In this document: piece after piece, positions 1 through 13,600 of the stretch | Numbering within the stretch: position 1 is the first letter of the stretch | Layout of the letters: every line of letters starts with the position of its first letter | Assembly: GCF_027596085.1 (NCBI RefSeq) | Contig: NC_072462.1 | Span: 18,774,421 to 18,838,420, forward strand | Direction of reading: 5' to 3' | DNA length: 64,000 bases | Source: Anoplopoma fimbria | Lineage: Eukaryota; Chordata; Actinopteri; Perciformes; Anoplopomatidae | The notes under the pieces: model-generated | Database searches by the model: none | Told to the model about the DNA's origin: nothing | The model's input: the letters and a program-made list of their open reading frames with translations, nothing else | Made by a program: the position numbers and the translations under genes

Positions 1-1768
1 CTATCCATCCATCCATTAAAGAGAGAGACAATGATTAGGTAAAGTAGTAATTACTTGACGGAGCATAAATATGATTAGTGGATTTGTACGGGTTAATGAT
101 TAAGGAGAAAGATCACCACAGGTGTAGTCTCACTCACCAGAAGTACTCTGTAGGTATAAGCCTGCCATTGGCCGACCTATTTCACCCGGTGTTGTGCTAT
201 TTAATTCAGAAGGACCAGGTTGCTGCATCCTGTGATTAATGCCTCCCAAGGCAATTGTGATTGCTTTGAAGAAATACAAACAAGCTCGTTTTTCTTCCCC
301 TATACCAGAATGATAATGTGTGGAGCGAGACCTCTCTTTAGTGCTCACACTACGCTTTGCAGATAAATTTGGCTTTGCAAGACTACCACTGGGGTCATCC
401 TCTGTGGACCATTTTTTTAGGTTCCAGTTGAAAACTTAACTCGAAGGTGGCACTATTGGAAATGTGATTGAATGTGGTTCATCAAAAACATAAGGAGTAA
501 TAAAGCTACCATTAATCAAAATGTGTTCAGGAAATTTAAAGATATCTCACTCTGGACCAAAGTCCTGGACTGACCAACAGACCCGTCTTTAATGCACAGC
601 AGTGCATCGGGTCTGTCGCACTACACAGCACATGAACCGTAAGTGAATTTTGAGTGATGACCTGGATTCAGTCCCTTGTCTGCTATCTCACATGATTCCT
701 CACATCAGGAGCCAGGCCGTCTTGCTACAGTATCTCTCCTCCCCACCAGGAATTGTCTTTTTTACTGCTATCTTTATATTGCTGGGACTGTGGCTTGTGT
801 TCTTCTGAATACTGTTATAATGTACAGATAATAACAGGGGGAAAAGACGTTTCCATCCCTATCTAGCACAGTACATTTTTGAAAATGTGTGAACTGAAAA
901 ACAACAGCTTTGTATTTCTGTCAACATAGCACTTACCCTATAGATCTAAAAATGTTGATTATTATGAAGCATGAACAGAAGCGGTAAATGAACTGTACTC
1001 TGATGGTCTCTTGAATTAATAGGATCAAGAGAGGGCAGCTTGCTTAGGGAGAGATCAAACTGCGATTCAAACTATGCTGACAACAACACCCAATGCTTGC
1101 TGACCTCAATGCATACACTCACACTTATGCAGAAGTTCCAAACTAAACAGGCTTATAAAACCCCTCATTCCCTCACTGGTAACAGCCGTCCACTGCCCTC
1201 ATTACTTAGCATTTCACCACCTCCATCTGGCCTGATGCGTGGAAAAGCTGGATTATGCTTGACAAGGGTCACGAATGCTGACCACTAGGCAGCGGTACTG
1301 TGTTAGTAGAGCTCTGAATGGAGATCTTTGTTGATAATGCGAGGGCTGGCGGCCTCCCACTCACAGAGGCAGCCCTGTGGTGCTAATGGTTTCATCATTG
1401 GCAGGCCGGCCACGTCAGTGTTTTAAATCACTTATTAGCCCAGAGAATAAATGCACCGGGGGACCCTAGCATGTCAGCGTGATAGAATTTCACCCAGTTT
1501 TTTCACCTTGTTTAACCTATTTAATTAAAGGAAACGCAGTCAGACGCTGTCAGTAGGAAGGTGCAATTATCACACTGTTGTTTTCTTTTTATGCAAATGG
1601 TTTTAACTGGTTTCTGCCTTTTTTTTTGTCAACTGCATTCATGTCAACAAGTAAGGTTATTTTATGTAATGATTTAGCCTCAAACACTCAATGTTCGGAA
1701 TTTGAATTTTATTTATGCCTTGTTTTTTGAACAATTACAACTTTTCTTTCCTCCAACTACTATCTCAG
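1..1768 (+). other. mmp17: mmp17 intron (3' part)
   Basis: This is the sequence before the first exon I can recognise. It ends in a pyrimidine-rich acceptor at 1761-1768. No open stretch here resembles the MMP17 catalytic domain or hinge, so those exons should lie upstream of the window. Bases 2-16 are a short ATCC run, which could be the edge of a reversed SINE tail. I see nothing else that I can name. Confidence 0.6.
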
Positions 1769-4700
1769 GTTGGCTCGAGATGCCCCAGACAGATGCACCA
1801 GTCATTTTGATGCCGTGGCCCAGATACGAGGGGAGGCCTTCTTTTTCAAAGGTATTTTCAGAGAGCGACAGTGAGAGAGAAGAGTAAGAAAAAGAATGGA
1901 GAGGAGATAAAGTGGAAGAGTCAGGGACAGGGGCTGGACAGAGTGGTTACTCCAGCGATCGATAGGAAGCCAAGTCATGTGTGGCTCCAAGGGCCCTTAT
2001 CACAGGCTCACACTTCACATATTCTACAGACTAAACTAAATGGTCCTTTAGGGCCCAAACTGTTTTTGTGTATACTTGTTATCTGCTAAATGGATCCCTC
2101 TGGCTGATTGGCCAGTTTGGTGAGTAAACTTTCATTAGCCAAAACATGTTTTTGTAGTAATTTGCCTCTGCACTATACTTTTGCTCTGGTTTATGCTTTA
2201 AGATGCTTGTTTAAGAAAGGAGATGCACTTATGACTTCTGGTGACTAGTAGTTCTCTTGAATACCTATGTTGAATACACTTCCTGTAAGTCGCTTTGGAT
2301 AAAAGCGTCTGCTAAATGACTGTAATGTAATGTAATGTCAAACATAGTCATGTTGAAAATGATTTCTTATATGACAGTATGTGATATGTATTGGCTAAAG
2401 TTCTGCTGCTTGCTAATTAAATACACTTCTCCTAAACACAAGGCCAACTAACTTACTTCGCAATACTCTTTTTACAGATAAGAGCCCAAAGAAAATATAT
2501 ATTATTTTTTACAGAGAAATAAAATCACTTGAATGCTAATGTTGGAGCTGTAGTTTGTCTGTTAGGAATCTGTAATGTGAATATTGCAGATATTGCACAC
2601 TGTGTCCTAACTTATCATGGCTTTTCTTGTAATAAATACATTTGGAGCTCTAACCTCTTCCTGTTTGTCATAGGGAAGTACTTTTGGCGACTGACAAGAG
2701 AGAAGCATCTGGTGTCTCTGCGTCCGGCTCAGATCCATCGCTTCTGGAGGGGCCTCCCTCCTAATCTTGACAGTGTGGATGCTGTATATGAGAGGCCTGG
2801 GGACCACAAAATAGTATTTTTCAAAGGTAAATATCTCTTTCTGATTGTAACTTTCTCTTGTATCTGTCTGTGTGAATTTTTTGGACTGGTGAGATAACTT
2901 TGCATTCTTGGTACTCCAATTCAGGCACCATTGACACTGGTTTATTCTTAAATGTTTCTGTAGTAATTGGGTGAATATATTCCAAACTATAAAGGTGGTT
3001 TTTCTCCCTTCAATTGTGACCTCTGTGTCCATCCTCTTCAGGTCTAAAGTACTGGGTATTTAAAGACAATAACGTGGAAGAAGGCTACCCTCGTCCAATC
3101 AGTGACTTTGGCCTGCCATTGGAAGGAGTGGATGCAGCCTTTGTTTGGTTACACAATGAAAAAACCTACTTCTTCAAGGACAGCCACTACTGGCGCTACG
3201 ATGACCACCTGAGACGTATGGACCTGGGCTACCCTAAAGACAGCACGCTTTGGAAGGGGCTGCCGTCACAACTCGATGACGCCATGAGGTGGTCTGATGG
3301 TGAGTAACCTTAAACATCGACACTTGTTTTTTCTTTACTTGTCATTTTAATTCAGCTAAATTACTTGGTTGATTATGTGCTAGATGTAATTTCATGAGAA
3401 GATTCAGGAAATGAATGCCACAGAGAGCTTTCATTTTCATCTTTATATTCTCTTGGCTGGGAAGGATTATGCACACCTTTAATATCTTACCTGAAATTAC
3501 TTTTATTGAGAAATGATGAAGGTCTAAGGCGGGAAAGTTGTATTTCTCAATTAAGTTTATTGCAAGTAAAAGGACAGTGTGCTGGGATTCTCGCTTCTCT
3601 CTTTTTATGATCTCTTCCAAAATAGCTCTGTTAGTTTAACGATAAACCAACATTGAAACCAAAAACGGAAACTTCCCCGTCAGTGGTAAACCACTCAAAA
3701 TGGGAACACAGGTTAATAAAAGCACATCTGGCTCTAAAAGGAACTGTGAAAAAACATTTTGTCACTCAGTTAATCTTAACTTGGATTGGGAGACAACACA
3801 TTTAATGCGAAAAATATGCTCAATAAAACAGTTATTGGCAGAAGTATGGAATCTGGCAGAAATTGATGTTATTTAGGCCTGCAGCAGAAGCTGGAACCTC
3901 TGCTTCTAAAGGCTTATAAAGGCTACACACAATTAACAATTAAATTAGCTTACCTGAGCATACATATATATATGTATTCATATCAATATTAAGGTATAAG
4001 TTTTTTGTCATTTGTATCATTCTTAACAAGTAACAGAATCAGTGAGGTAATTTATCAGGCAAGTGAAGGCGATACACAAACTGCCCACTCAATCACAACC
4101 ATATGTCCACACATAAACTCATATGCTTTAGATGCTGTAAGCTCTTGGAAAATATGATATGTACATGCTCAATAACAAATAACCATTGACCCATGAAAGC
4201 GAGCTGTAGTTATGGAAATCGTACAGCTGTAAATTTGCCTTTAGGTACCAAGTTCCCAGAAAACAAACTTTTTAGATTAAGGACTCCGAGTCAGTCTTCC
4301 AGAAAGCTGTTTTAAAACTGGCATTTGGCTTGCCAACAACAGCTTTGACCTATACACAGACAAACACAGTGGAGAGCCGTGTCGAGGGCTGAATGAATTC
4401 ACAAGCCGCTCTCCCTTTTTTTTAATCCATGCTGCCACTTTGAGCTCAGTGAGTTGGTCAGCTTCATGGGGAGTTTGAAAAACGCTAAAGTGGGATTACA
4501 AGATTGCTAATCCAAGCAAGAAGTCTAACTGAGGGTGTTCCTCCGGCATCAACCTGAGGGCAATCAATGTCTGGCACTCAGTCCTGATCTGGTTCTACAG
4601 ATCCATCGTCTGCTGCGAATCAGCCTTTTCCCGCTGCCAGATTAAACAAAAATCTGTCTGTGAGAAGTTGAGCTGTCAGTCAGTTTGCAGTCCTCTTCCC

Positions 4701-7700
4701 TTCAAGACCTGAACCACAGCACCAGAGCAAGAACAGTTATACCCCTTTTGGGCAGCCTTGCATTTTACTGACTGCTCTATGGCGTATAGCTTCATTGCAT
4801 CAGCCCTCACACTCTGCCTCAGCATCATTCACCTCCCTGCAGCCATTATGTTTGTTATTAGTTTTGCTGTACTTTTCTTTATTTTTTTTATTTTTTATCT
4901 TTACTTTTCTTGAGTCTCCACAATGTGTTTACCACTATATAAATTTGACCAGCACTTCTAATGTCAGTCTTGATTTGTGTAACAATCCCATGACTGAGAA
5001 AATGTATTATTTTACTTGTGCACTCGATGTAGCATGAGTAATCATTTACCCACGCAGAAATATATTTGCAAGATTTGAAGCTGCAGGAATCAATATTTTT
5101 TTATCAATGGATCAAATGACAACTCTTAATGTGAAAGGTGTGGCTGTTAATGACACACCTGACCAGTTCCCCATCAGTTCTACGAAACATTTTAGCATCT
5201 TTTAGCAAATTGTTTTGGTTTCACAACTTTACTGTTTGAGTCACACTCACAGCTCAAATCAAGCAGGTTTTCACACACTTTTTTTGTGAAAAAACTCTAC
5301 AAATACACTATACTACCTGCCCAGCACCAGATGGCAGAAAGACACAGCTTGTCATAGGCTGGTTAACTAAGTGGAGTGTTTCAATGATGGAGAGTTTGTG
5401 AATGTGTAAATACATTTTGTGAGTCATAAAACACTCCCACTATCAATAATAGGTACAGAAAACACTATAAATGTGCATCCACAGACACCACTTTGATCAT
5501 GCAAATCATACAATCCTTTTGTTTTAGTTGCAAACAAACAGGAATTATGAGCATTAACAGACGACAGAATTTCAAATCACCGCTTTTCTCCTCATTATGC
5601 TGCACTCAGCTCTGGCATTCCTCGACAATGGCGTGTCCACTCCTTTGTAGCTACGCTGGGAATAACAGGTGTTTTATCAGGCTCCCAGAGTCGTCTCTGC
5701 CTATCTCCACACTCAGCCAGAATTTGTTTGTTAAACTTAAATGTGTGAGAACCATCCTCACACAGACTGCACCCTGCAGTATTGGAGCTGACTGAGGTTT
5801 CTCAGTGACCGCAGCAAAGACTAGCTGCTTTCTCAGAGTGTCCTACTCATTTGTTGTCGCTGAGTGGTCGCACACGAGAAATGTTTCACTGTGGCAGCAT
5901 GGGTACTGCCTTCTGTTCATATGTAATTAAACCGGTTCCAGAGTATGATTGTGAAATTTCTGAAACCCATCAGGGAAGAAGTGGCAGTGGCAGATGGACG
6001 ACACAAGTATTATTCTCTGCTAACTGCCGCAAATTGGCTCACGGCTTTTATGACATATTGTCAACCACTGACCCAGCAAGTAACTGTATTTTGAAAAAGT
6101 CAGAGCCTGTTACAGATGACCTTTCAAACATAATTCAGCCAATTATGATCTTTGAACAATCCGTGTATAGCTCTACTTCATTGTTCACTTTAAGTGTTCC
6201 AAAGCACTCAACAGCAGCGTAAAGAACACTAATATTTGGGTTTTGTGAGGCAATATGTGACCTACTTGAAGGCAATACATTTGCAGTACAGTTACTGATT
6301 CATATGGATGTCTTATCTGTGTCACACAATGAGTAGATCAACAGGATATTAATGTCAGGTATCAGAGCTACATACTTTGCTGAATGTTTCTCATTAACAA
6401 GAGGAGGAAGTTGGAAGGAGTTGGTTTAATCTAGTACAGGAAACATGCATAGAATATTCCTGAATGCTAAAATAATGATAAGAAAAACATTCAAAGTAGC
6501 TTCATTCATAAAGAACTGAATATACCGTCATAAAAAAAAGGTTATCTTAAATTTAATGCATGTACAAATAAGGTTATAATGTCTAACTCGTCAATTTAAA
6601 TTGAACCAATCATCAAACAAAAGGCCAAGGTGATATTCACAATTTAAATTAACAACTGACACACCAATTCTATGCATTAGCATTAGTGTGTGTGTGTTCC
6701 TCCCTTCCTATCTCTCTCCCTCACCTGCTTCTTAAACCTTCACCTAAACCCCCCCCTTTTTACTCCTCTCCCTTCTCTGGCTAACTTTATAGTAGGAGGT
6801 GGTGTAATGCGATCATTATTGGAGCATGTCATGCCTGAATCTGCCATGTCAGTAATCTTTATAGACTATGTGCATCTGTGCCTGTAAAATATTCGGGTCT
6901 TTAACCCACTATAAAGGGTCTACAGTGGCTTCTATAAAAGCCAAGCATACACGTGAGAGTGAAAACCTTTTGTGTGTATGTGAGCTCGCAGCAGCCGTGT
7001 GTAATTATGTGTAGCATTAGAATGACATAGCCCATTATAATGAGTGATTATTAGCGTACGCTGAAAAATGAATTGCAATTATAAAAAAATAATTAGCAAA
7101 ATGTACAATATAGAACTATCTTGAACTGACCCTTTTTTTTTTAATTAATTATGATAGTGTTCAATACAATCACAGTTTTTGTCTGCAGCCTATTCATTTT
7201 AATGTTTCTCTCACAGTTTGAATTTGAAACGCTAATAAGTTAAACTTGCTAAGTTTTAGCCTCCCTGGCTAAATAGGAAGAAACTGAGAGCCTGTTTCGT
7301 ATTCATGGAGGTTCAATGTTGCAGTTGTCCGCCTGTCTGTGCACACTCAACATTTTCTAACTGCAGGCATGGATGAGGAAAATTGAAAACTTTGAGCTTT
7401 GAAAATGTCTGTTTGCCGCAAAGATAATAATAAAATATCCAAACGTTTCCTCGTCACACTTCCGCATCAGCTCATGTCAGTGCGACCGTCCTTGCGGAAA
7501 GTATAAGAAGCTCTAAAGTATCAATTAAATGATATTAACAGTAATGGAAACTAAGGCCATATCCACATCAAAGACATACCTTTCCATTGCTCTGAGAATT
7601 AATACATTTCATCATATTAGGATAAATTGCATATATTCTGTATAATACCAATTTAACCCTAGTCCACTGTTTAAGTGAGAATTGCACATGAACAAATTGG

Positions 7701-9288
7701 CAATGGTGTCAGTCGAAAATCAGCTCTTATGCTTGGTTGTTATCGCTCTTTGCATGTTGTTATGGCAATTCAAGCAGCGTGTGCACATTTGTTTGTTTAC
7801 CATTCTCCCCAATTACGGAGAAGAATGGAAAGAGTTCACTATGGTTCACTAGTTACCTAGGTTATCAGACTGGGTATGGAAATAGGAGACGTTGAAAGGC
7901 ACATAAATGGCAAAATTTGGAAAATTCAGTTTGAGACTCAAAAGGTTTAAAAATATGTTTGTTCTGATATACATTCAAGTTTTAGGGATAATGATTTAAT
8001 TCTATTTTATAACTGGACAATCTCAGAGGTAATGTATTAATTCTGTCTAATAAAGTGACTGGAATTGGTCTCTGGGTGCTCGAGAAAGGTTGCCTTGCAA
8101 TTACAATAGGTCGGATGCTGAGGACATGTTGCCTTCTCCTGGGAACTATTAATGTTTATTTGAAGTGGCATTGTTTTGGCAGCCTTTACCAGGAAAATCC
8201 CCTATAAGCAATGCTTCTACCAGTTGGCTGTGCAGGTTACGCCTTGATAAAGCACTTGTAAATGTTCAAAACTGGCACAAAAACAACTAATAAGCAGCAG
8301 GTACCCGGTCCTTATTTTAGGCTTCTCTCAATGGGAACAAGCAGCATCACCTCTTAGCCCTGCATGAACTCCCAGCTGAATGTGTGGAAGCTCTTTTTCC
8401 TTTCAGATATTTAGAGGACTGTGTTGTGTCTGGGCTTTTGCCAGTTTCAGAAGTCCTGCTTTGGTGTGTGTGGGAACAGGCCAAAAGCAAAAGAGAGGAT
8501 TATATTGAAAGACATACAAATGCATGTATGTATATATACAAGCACATTCACATATACTCACACCTTTGGGTCAGGGACCTGGAGTCACATCAAAGCATGT
8601 ATCTGCCTCTAGGCTGCTTCCACAAGCCCTGGATAAAGAGAGAACAGTGCAAAAGATGGAGGAGGAGTGAAAAACGAAGAAGACGTGGTGACAACTCAGG
8701 GTGATCAGGGAGTGAGAAGAGTGTTAAGGAAAGACAAAGGCCATTAAGAAATCACAGTATTAAGAGATGGATAAGAAATAGACTGAAAGGATGAGAATAA
8801 TGCTGAAGGGAAAGCAAAAGTAAGTTATCAGAAGCAAAAAAAGAACATTCATATTGTTTTATTACTTCATTTGCATCCTTGTTGTTAGTATTTTATTCTA
8901 TGTGCTGTAATAGTATTTTTTTAAAACATACACTAATACCAACCCTCTCTCTCTCTCTGAAGGCTCATCCTATTTCTTCAAGGGGAAGGAGTACTGGCGA
9001 GTGCCGAGCAGCGACATGGAGGCGGAGGCAGGATACCCCCGCCTCATCGCTAAAGACTGGCTGCTGTGCACCGAGATGCAGTCTGACTCTCCGGACACAG
9101 AACCCAAAAGCACGGAGACCAGAGTCAACGTGCACCATCAGCCAGACCACGCGGAGAACGGGTACGAGGTGTGCTCCTGCACCTCTGACTCCGCCTCCCC
9201 TTTAGGCGCCCGCCCCTCCCCATCTCCCCTGTGGCTGCTGCCACCTCTCTGGACGCTCTCGCTGGCCCTCCGCTCAGAACTACTATGA
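1769..9288 (+). CDS. mmp17: mmp17 (MT4-MMP), 3' part: hemopexin domain and GPI signal
   Basis: MMP17 is a GPI-anchored membrane-type matrix metalloproteinase that acts at the cell surface. Only the last four exons are present: 1769-1851, 2674-2826, 3042-3299 and 8963-9288 (stop TGA 9286-9288). They join in one frame and give 272 residues. The first begins with [20 protein letters not shown], the start of a hemopexin domain with its first disulfide cysteine. Later blades show [44 protein letters not shown] and [11 protein letters not shown]. The closing cysteine is in KDWLLC. The tail has [12 protein letters not shown] followed by a small-residue site and a hydrophobic end ([14 protein letters not shown]), as expected for GPI attachment. 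The [10 protein letters not shown] block and the CSCTS tail match human MMP17 from memory better than other MMPs. The propeptide and zinc site lie outside the window. The a or b paralogue is not resolved. Confidence 0.93.
2150..2339 (+). repeat. Short interspersed repeat, family 1 copy A (tail shared with SINE)
   Basis: This copy lies in an mmp17 intron. It matches, in the opposite orientation, the copies at 45098-45240 and 45388-45575. It runs from a block containing TGCCTCTGCACTATAC to a tail with TCGCTTTGGATAAAAGCG, CTGCTAAATGACTG and a TAATG run. No tRNA promoter boxes are visible in this family, but the tail is the same as in the tRNA-derived SINEs of this window. Confidence 0.75.
3300..8962 (+). 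other. mmp17: mmp17 last intron (5.7 kb)
   Basis: This intron separates the third hemopexin exon from the terminal exon. The donor GTGAGT is at 3300 and the acceptor, after a CT run, ends at 8962. It is AT-rich, with many short open frames that lack recognisable domains or splice-compatible coding character. I see no repeat family or RNA gene that I can name. Confidence 0.6.
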
Positions 9289-9750
9289 TGCCAAAGCATG
9301 GGACAGAGTTCTCAAGCTGGGTGCAAGACAGAGACTCTTTGGTTGAGGGCCAGTGGACACTCAGTCTAAATACAAACTGGAACATTTTGTTCATATAAAT
9401 ATTGATCGCTATGTTTTTTGCTATTATTTTACTGTTATTTATTTCACATACCATTTGATGGTCATTTTAAGCGCCTTGCTGTATGGGTAGTACATACAGC
9501 TATCATATTATCATACTAGGGTGTATCTAGTGGGCGTGCACAATGCTAGTGCCATGCTTCACAAATTGATTTACAAAGAACCATTACGTTCTATCTCTGT
9601 TTCTTCTTGAATGGCTAAACTGTATCTCTTTTGCAAGGAAGCTCCTTGAGTGGGGCTGTTCTGAAATATGTTCACATGAAATACAGCAGTATTCCAACAG
9701 CAGCCATAATAATAACTTTTTTATTTAGAACAAGTTTACAACTATAACAA
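9289..9750 (+). other. mmp17: mmp17 3' flank, probable 3'UTR
   Basis: This sequence follows the mmp17 stop codon. I could not pick a convincing poly(A) signal within the first few hundred bases, so the transcript end is undetermined. No coding or repeat structure is recognised before the degenerate tandem repeat that begins near 9750. Confidence 0.4.
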
Positions 9751-10650
9751 ATGGCATTCTGGGATGTAGACATATAAATGGGTGAATGGCATCCACGGAT
9801 GTAGACAGCAGTTGAATGGTAACCTGAGATGTTGATAGATGATAGGAGAATTCATTTAAAGGCGCATTTTCCCTTAAAGGAATAGTTTGACATTTTGAGA
9901 AATTGAACAGGCTAATTCTCTTTCTTGCTGAGATAAATATTACCTTACAACTGAGCTTAGCATTAAGACAGGAAAAGGAGAAAACGGCAAAAAAAACAAG
10001 TCTTTATGCACCTTCGGACATAGACGGGCTAGCAGTTTTCTCTTTTCCAGTTTTTATGCTAAGCTAAGCTATCCAGGTAGAGGCTGTGGCCTTATATTTA
10101 CCTTACAGGTATGAGAATGATAGAAATCTTCTCATCTCTCGGCATGAAAGCACCAGCGTGGGTTTCCCAAGATGTCAAACTATTGCTCTAAATAGTGCCT
10201 GGAAAGTAGGAACTTCCTGCCAGGATGCCTTCCAGCATTCTCCACCAATCAAATGGTTATGTTTAAGTTTAAGTTGGTTACCGTTAAGGTTATGACAGTG
10301 GCTGGAGTTTGGGCCCTCCAATCCCTAGAGAAAGAGGCAGTAATTAAACTCTGACGGGAAGAGCTGCCAGCAGTACTCAAACCAGGGTAAAGAATGACAT
10401 CTGGGATGTACAGTAGATACTGTAGACAGGTGACTGAAACCTCAGCATGTATCTAGGCAGACAGCAGAAGAGTACTCTGAAATGTAGTGGAGATTGATAG
10501 TTAGGTTAACAGATGAATGGCCCCATGGGGATGTTGACCGGAAGAAAAATAAATGGCATGCTGGGATGTGGACAGGTAGATGAATGGCATCCAGGGCTGT
10601 GAGCAGGTAGACCGGTGAATAACATCCACAGCTATATAAAGAAAGGTGCA
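9750..10650. repeat. Degenerate tandem repeat interrupted by a MITE
   Basis: Imperfect copies of a motif with the core GAATGGCATCC-GGGATGTAGACAGGTAGA recur at about 9750-9850 and again at about 10385-10640. Unit length is irregular, roughly 35-50 bp. The two blocks lie either side of the TIR element at 9874-10191. This suggests an old minisatellite that was later split by insertion. Confidence 0.5.
9874..10191. mobile_element. Near-palindromic MITE (318 bp)
   Basis: The ends are inverted repeats: AATAGTTTGACAT at the left and ATGTCAAACTATT at the right, with weaker matching outside to about 26 bp. Internal blocks such as CTTAGCATTAAGAC and ATGCTAAGCTAAGC also pair loosely across the element. 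The overall pattern matches a DNA-transposon-derived repeat that I recall as common in teleosts. No transposase is encoded. I cannot name the superfamily. Confidence 0.65.
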
Positions 10651-13600
10651 CTCTGAGCTGTGGGAAGTAGGACAGAAGGAGGAAGTCTTCCTGTAAGTCC
10701 GAAAGGTAAAGTCTAAAAGTTTCTCAGTGTTGCTTAACACCATTATCCAAGCTTATATCTCTTACCTGTACTCCCACGCTCTTTGAGGAACTGCTGCTCA
10801 CGCTCAAGTATCTCTAAGAGTTCATTTGAAACCCTGGTACAGAAGTATTGTCGGCCATTTTCAGTGGTTGGTTTTTGTTGTACTTTTTTTCCTATAAATA
10901 TGGACAGATTGTGACTCCATATTGCTTTGATCAGATTATAGTTCACAGAGCATTTTTATTCCTCACCGCTGGACGACACCCTCTATCAATCCAAGCTCCT
11001 TCTGGTGACTTCACAAGATAGCAACCGGATTTATTCTTGCTGATATATTTACCTACAAATTTAAATATAGACACAGATATATTTGAGTTGAGATGTCCCA
11101 TGGTTACTTCAAAAACCAAGTGGACTGTATATTTCAAGGTGTGTTTTCTAATGTAAAATATTTTTGTAGAAAAATAAAAGTATATGAATGACTTTATTGG
11201 CCTAACTGTGGTCACATGAGATTGTGTGGAGACAGATTATTTTGGAGCGATGCGGCCGTGTCGACGTGAGCGTGTAATTATTTAGCATCACTGAAAAAGG
11301 AGCCCGGCCCTGAAGACAGATGAAGGTAACATGGCAGCTTGCAGACACCAACTGGGAGCTGCTCTCCATCTCTCTGACGTTCTGCATGTTTCCACTTGTA
11401 ATGGTCACTGCTGCTCATCAGGAATGCTAAAAACACAACATGTCAATCACACTACACACTCTCTCTGAGTGGCTTTATGAACAGATTTGCTGGCAGAAGA
11501 TTATATGTATATGCCCACACTACAAGTACATCAGGCAAGCAATATCACCTGATCTAAAAAATATTCAGTGGTTCAGATACTGCTTATTTAGATAATCAAA
11601 GTAAGCTGCAGGGGGTAAACCAAAAAAAAAGTGCTTAGGAAGATTGCATACCAGAAGAACCCCATGTCAGTCTCAGACTTTTAAATTGAAAGCAATTAAC
11701 TTCACCAAAATGACCTCTACCAGAATACGCACGGCTAAACTTCAATCTATTTTGAGGTAAAATTAAGTTTAAAATGCATCAACCATTGTTTCTGCTGTAA
11801 CGACCCTCCGGCTTGATCGTTTATTATTCTGTTTACAAATGCATTTTCTATTTGGCATCCTGAGATTACATGCACAAACACAATTGCCTTTCTTTGTAAA
11901 CGGTTTTACTCCTGTTATGCTTTTCAATATACTTGTTCAAATCCTCGTAATTTATTATCATGTTAGTTTAAAATTAATCCATTGTTATTCCCCCTACATC
12001 TCCCTTTTGTCATGCCTTGCAGGCCGGGCTGTGACACCAGTAAGAGCAGCAATTTTTCTTCCCTCCTCTTGACACACTCCAGTGGTGTTAATTAACTGGT
12101 GTGGCTGGGCGGTCACCAGGAGAGCATCTGCTCCCTGGAGGCACGTTCTGCACAACCAGTCACTTTTCAGCAGTTTGTCCAACTGATCCTACTTGAGCTG
12201 TTAACCCCATTGTTAAAATTAAAAAACAGTATGCAGGTATTTTTTAATAGGTATTTGATCAGGGAAGTGTGAGGAATATTATATTAAATTGTTTTTTTTA
12301 ATAGAACTGTTGGATTTAAAGTTATTGCTTTTTTTAATAATCATTTAATTTGTATCAGCAGTTCCACATTCACTGAATTTAATTAATACATCATAGCCAG
12401 ACTTGGTCTTGATTGGCACTGCTGTCTAACAACTGTATGAAATATCTCCAGCCAGGCAGGTTTGCATCATTAAAATTAAGACTTCTCTGATTCCGGATGC
12501 CCCGAACTGTGAAGGTTCCAGGTTTAAGGGCCTACAGCAAAGTCCAAACTGGTCACAATACAAAAACACACACACACACACAATAAATAGAAAATATTTC
12601 AGAAAAATCTTAGTGGAACCCTCAACGAAACCACTGATACAGCTGCGACTGGTAATAATAGAAAAATAAACTTAAGACAAACAACCAAACAGATTATTTC
12701 AACATGTTCTCATCCCAACTCGTCACATACTGATGCTTGATCAGACCCCAATGAGTCACTTTCTAACCCACTGGGTAGCCCAGCACGTCAAACTATGACG
12801 CTCCACTACGCTTGCTCAAACACTTGGTTAACGCCAAAATAAGTATGTAAATCAAGTTACACTTAAACAATGTAACTTAAGTACAGAAAACATCACCAAC
12901 ATAAAATAACTCAACATGCACCAAAGTACAACATTTCCCATAGTCTCTGCACTGTGGAGATAAGATGTTGTCAAGGGCCCGGCTCCGAGGTTGATGGATG
13001 GCAGTGATGTTGGGGAAAGGGTCCACAGAAGGATCTGGTTCGAGCTTGCATGGCGAGATAATCAATTTGCAAACTTGTCAAACTGGGCTCTGGCAGCCCT
13101 CTGTCGTCACATTCCTCTAAAGGTCAAATTGAATTCAACTCTTGCCCACACAAGCCAGTGGATTCGGCAGGAAGGAAGGGTGCACCCGATCGTTTCTACT
13201 CAAAACTTGAGCAGGAGAATCGTCTGAACTCTTGATGTCCGGTGTCAAAAAGGGACAGTGTTGGACACAGGAAGGTTCGCCTTAATGGAAGATATATGTA
13301 CTAATGCTGCAAACATAGACACATGTTACAAGCCATGTATGAAGCAACAATGTACTGCTCAAAGCACAAAGAAAGAAGTAAGCATTTCTATAAGCTAGAC
13401 TGTCAAAATAGACAAAATATTATCATATTCTTTCATTTTTGTTTTCAAAAAATGCTGGGCTTACACCTGTCAGTAAACAGAATTTTAAAAAAGATAAATA
13501 TAGGGCTGTTGATGAGAGAACAGACTCTCCTGATTATCTCAGCCTGTCAATCTGGCCTTTCCCTAGTGAATAAACTGACATTTTATCCGGTGATGACTGT

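Noticed and set aside
1040..1288. Possible upstream mmp17 exon
   Set aside because: The translated frame has no resemblance to the MMP17 catalytic domain or hinge and no convincing flanking splice sites.
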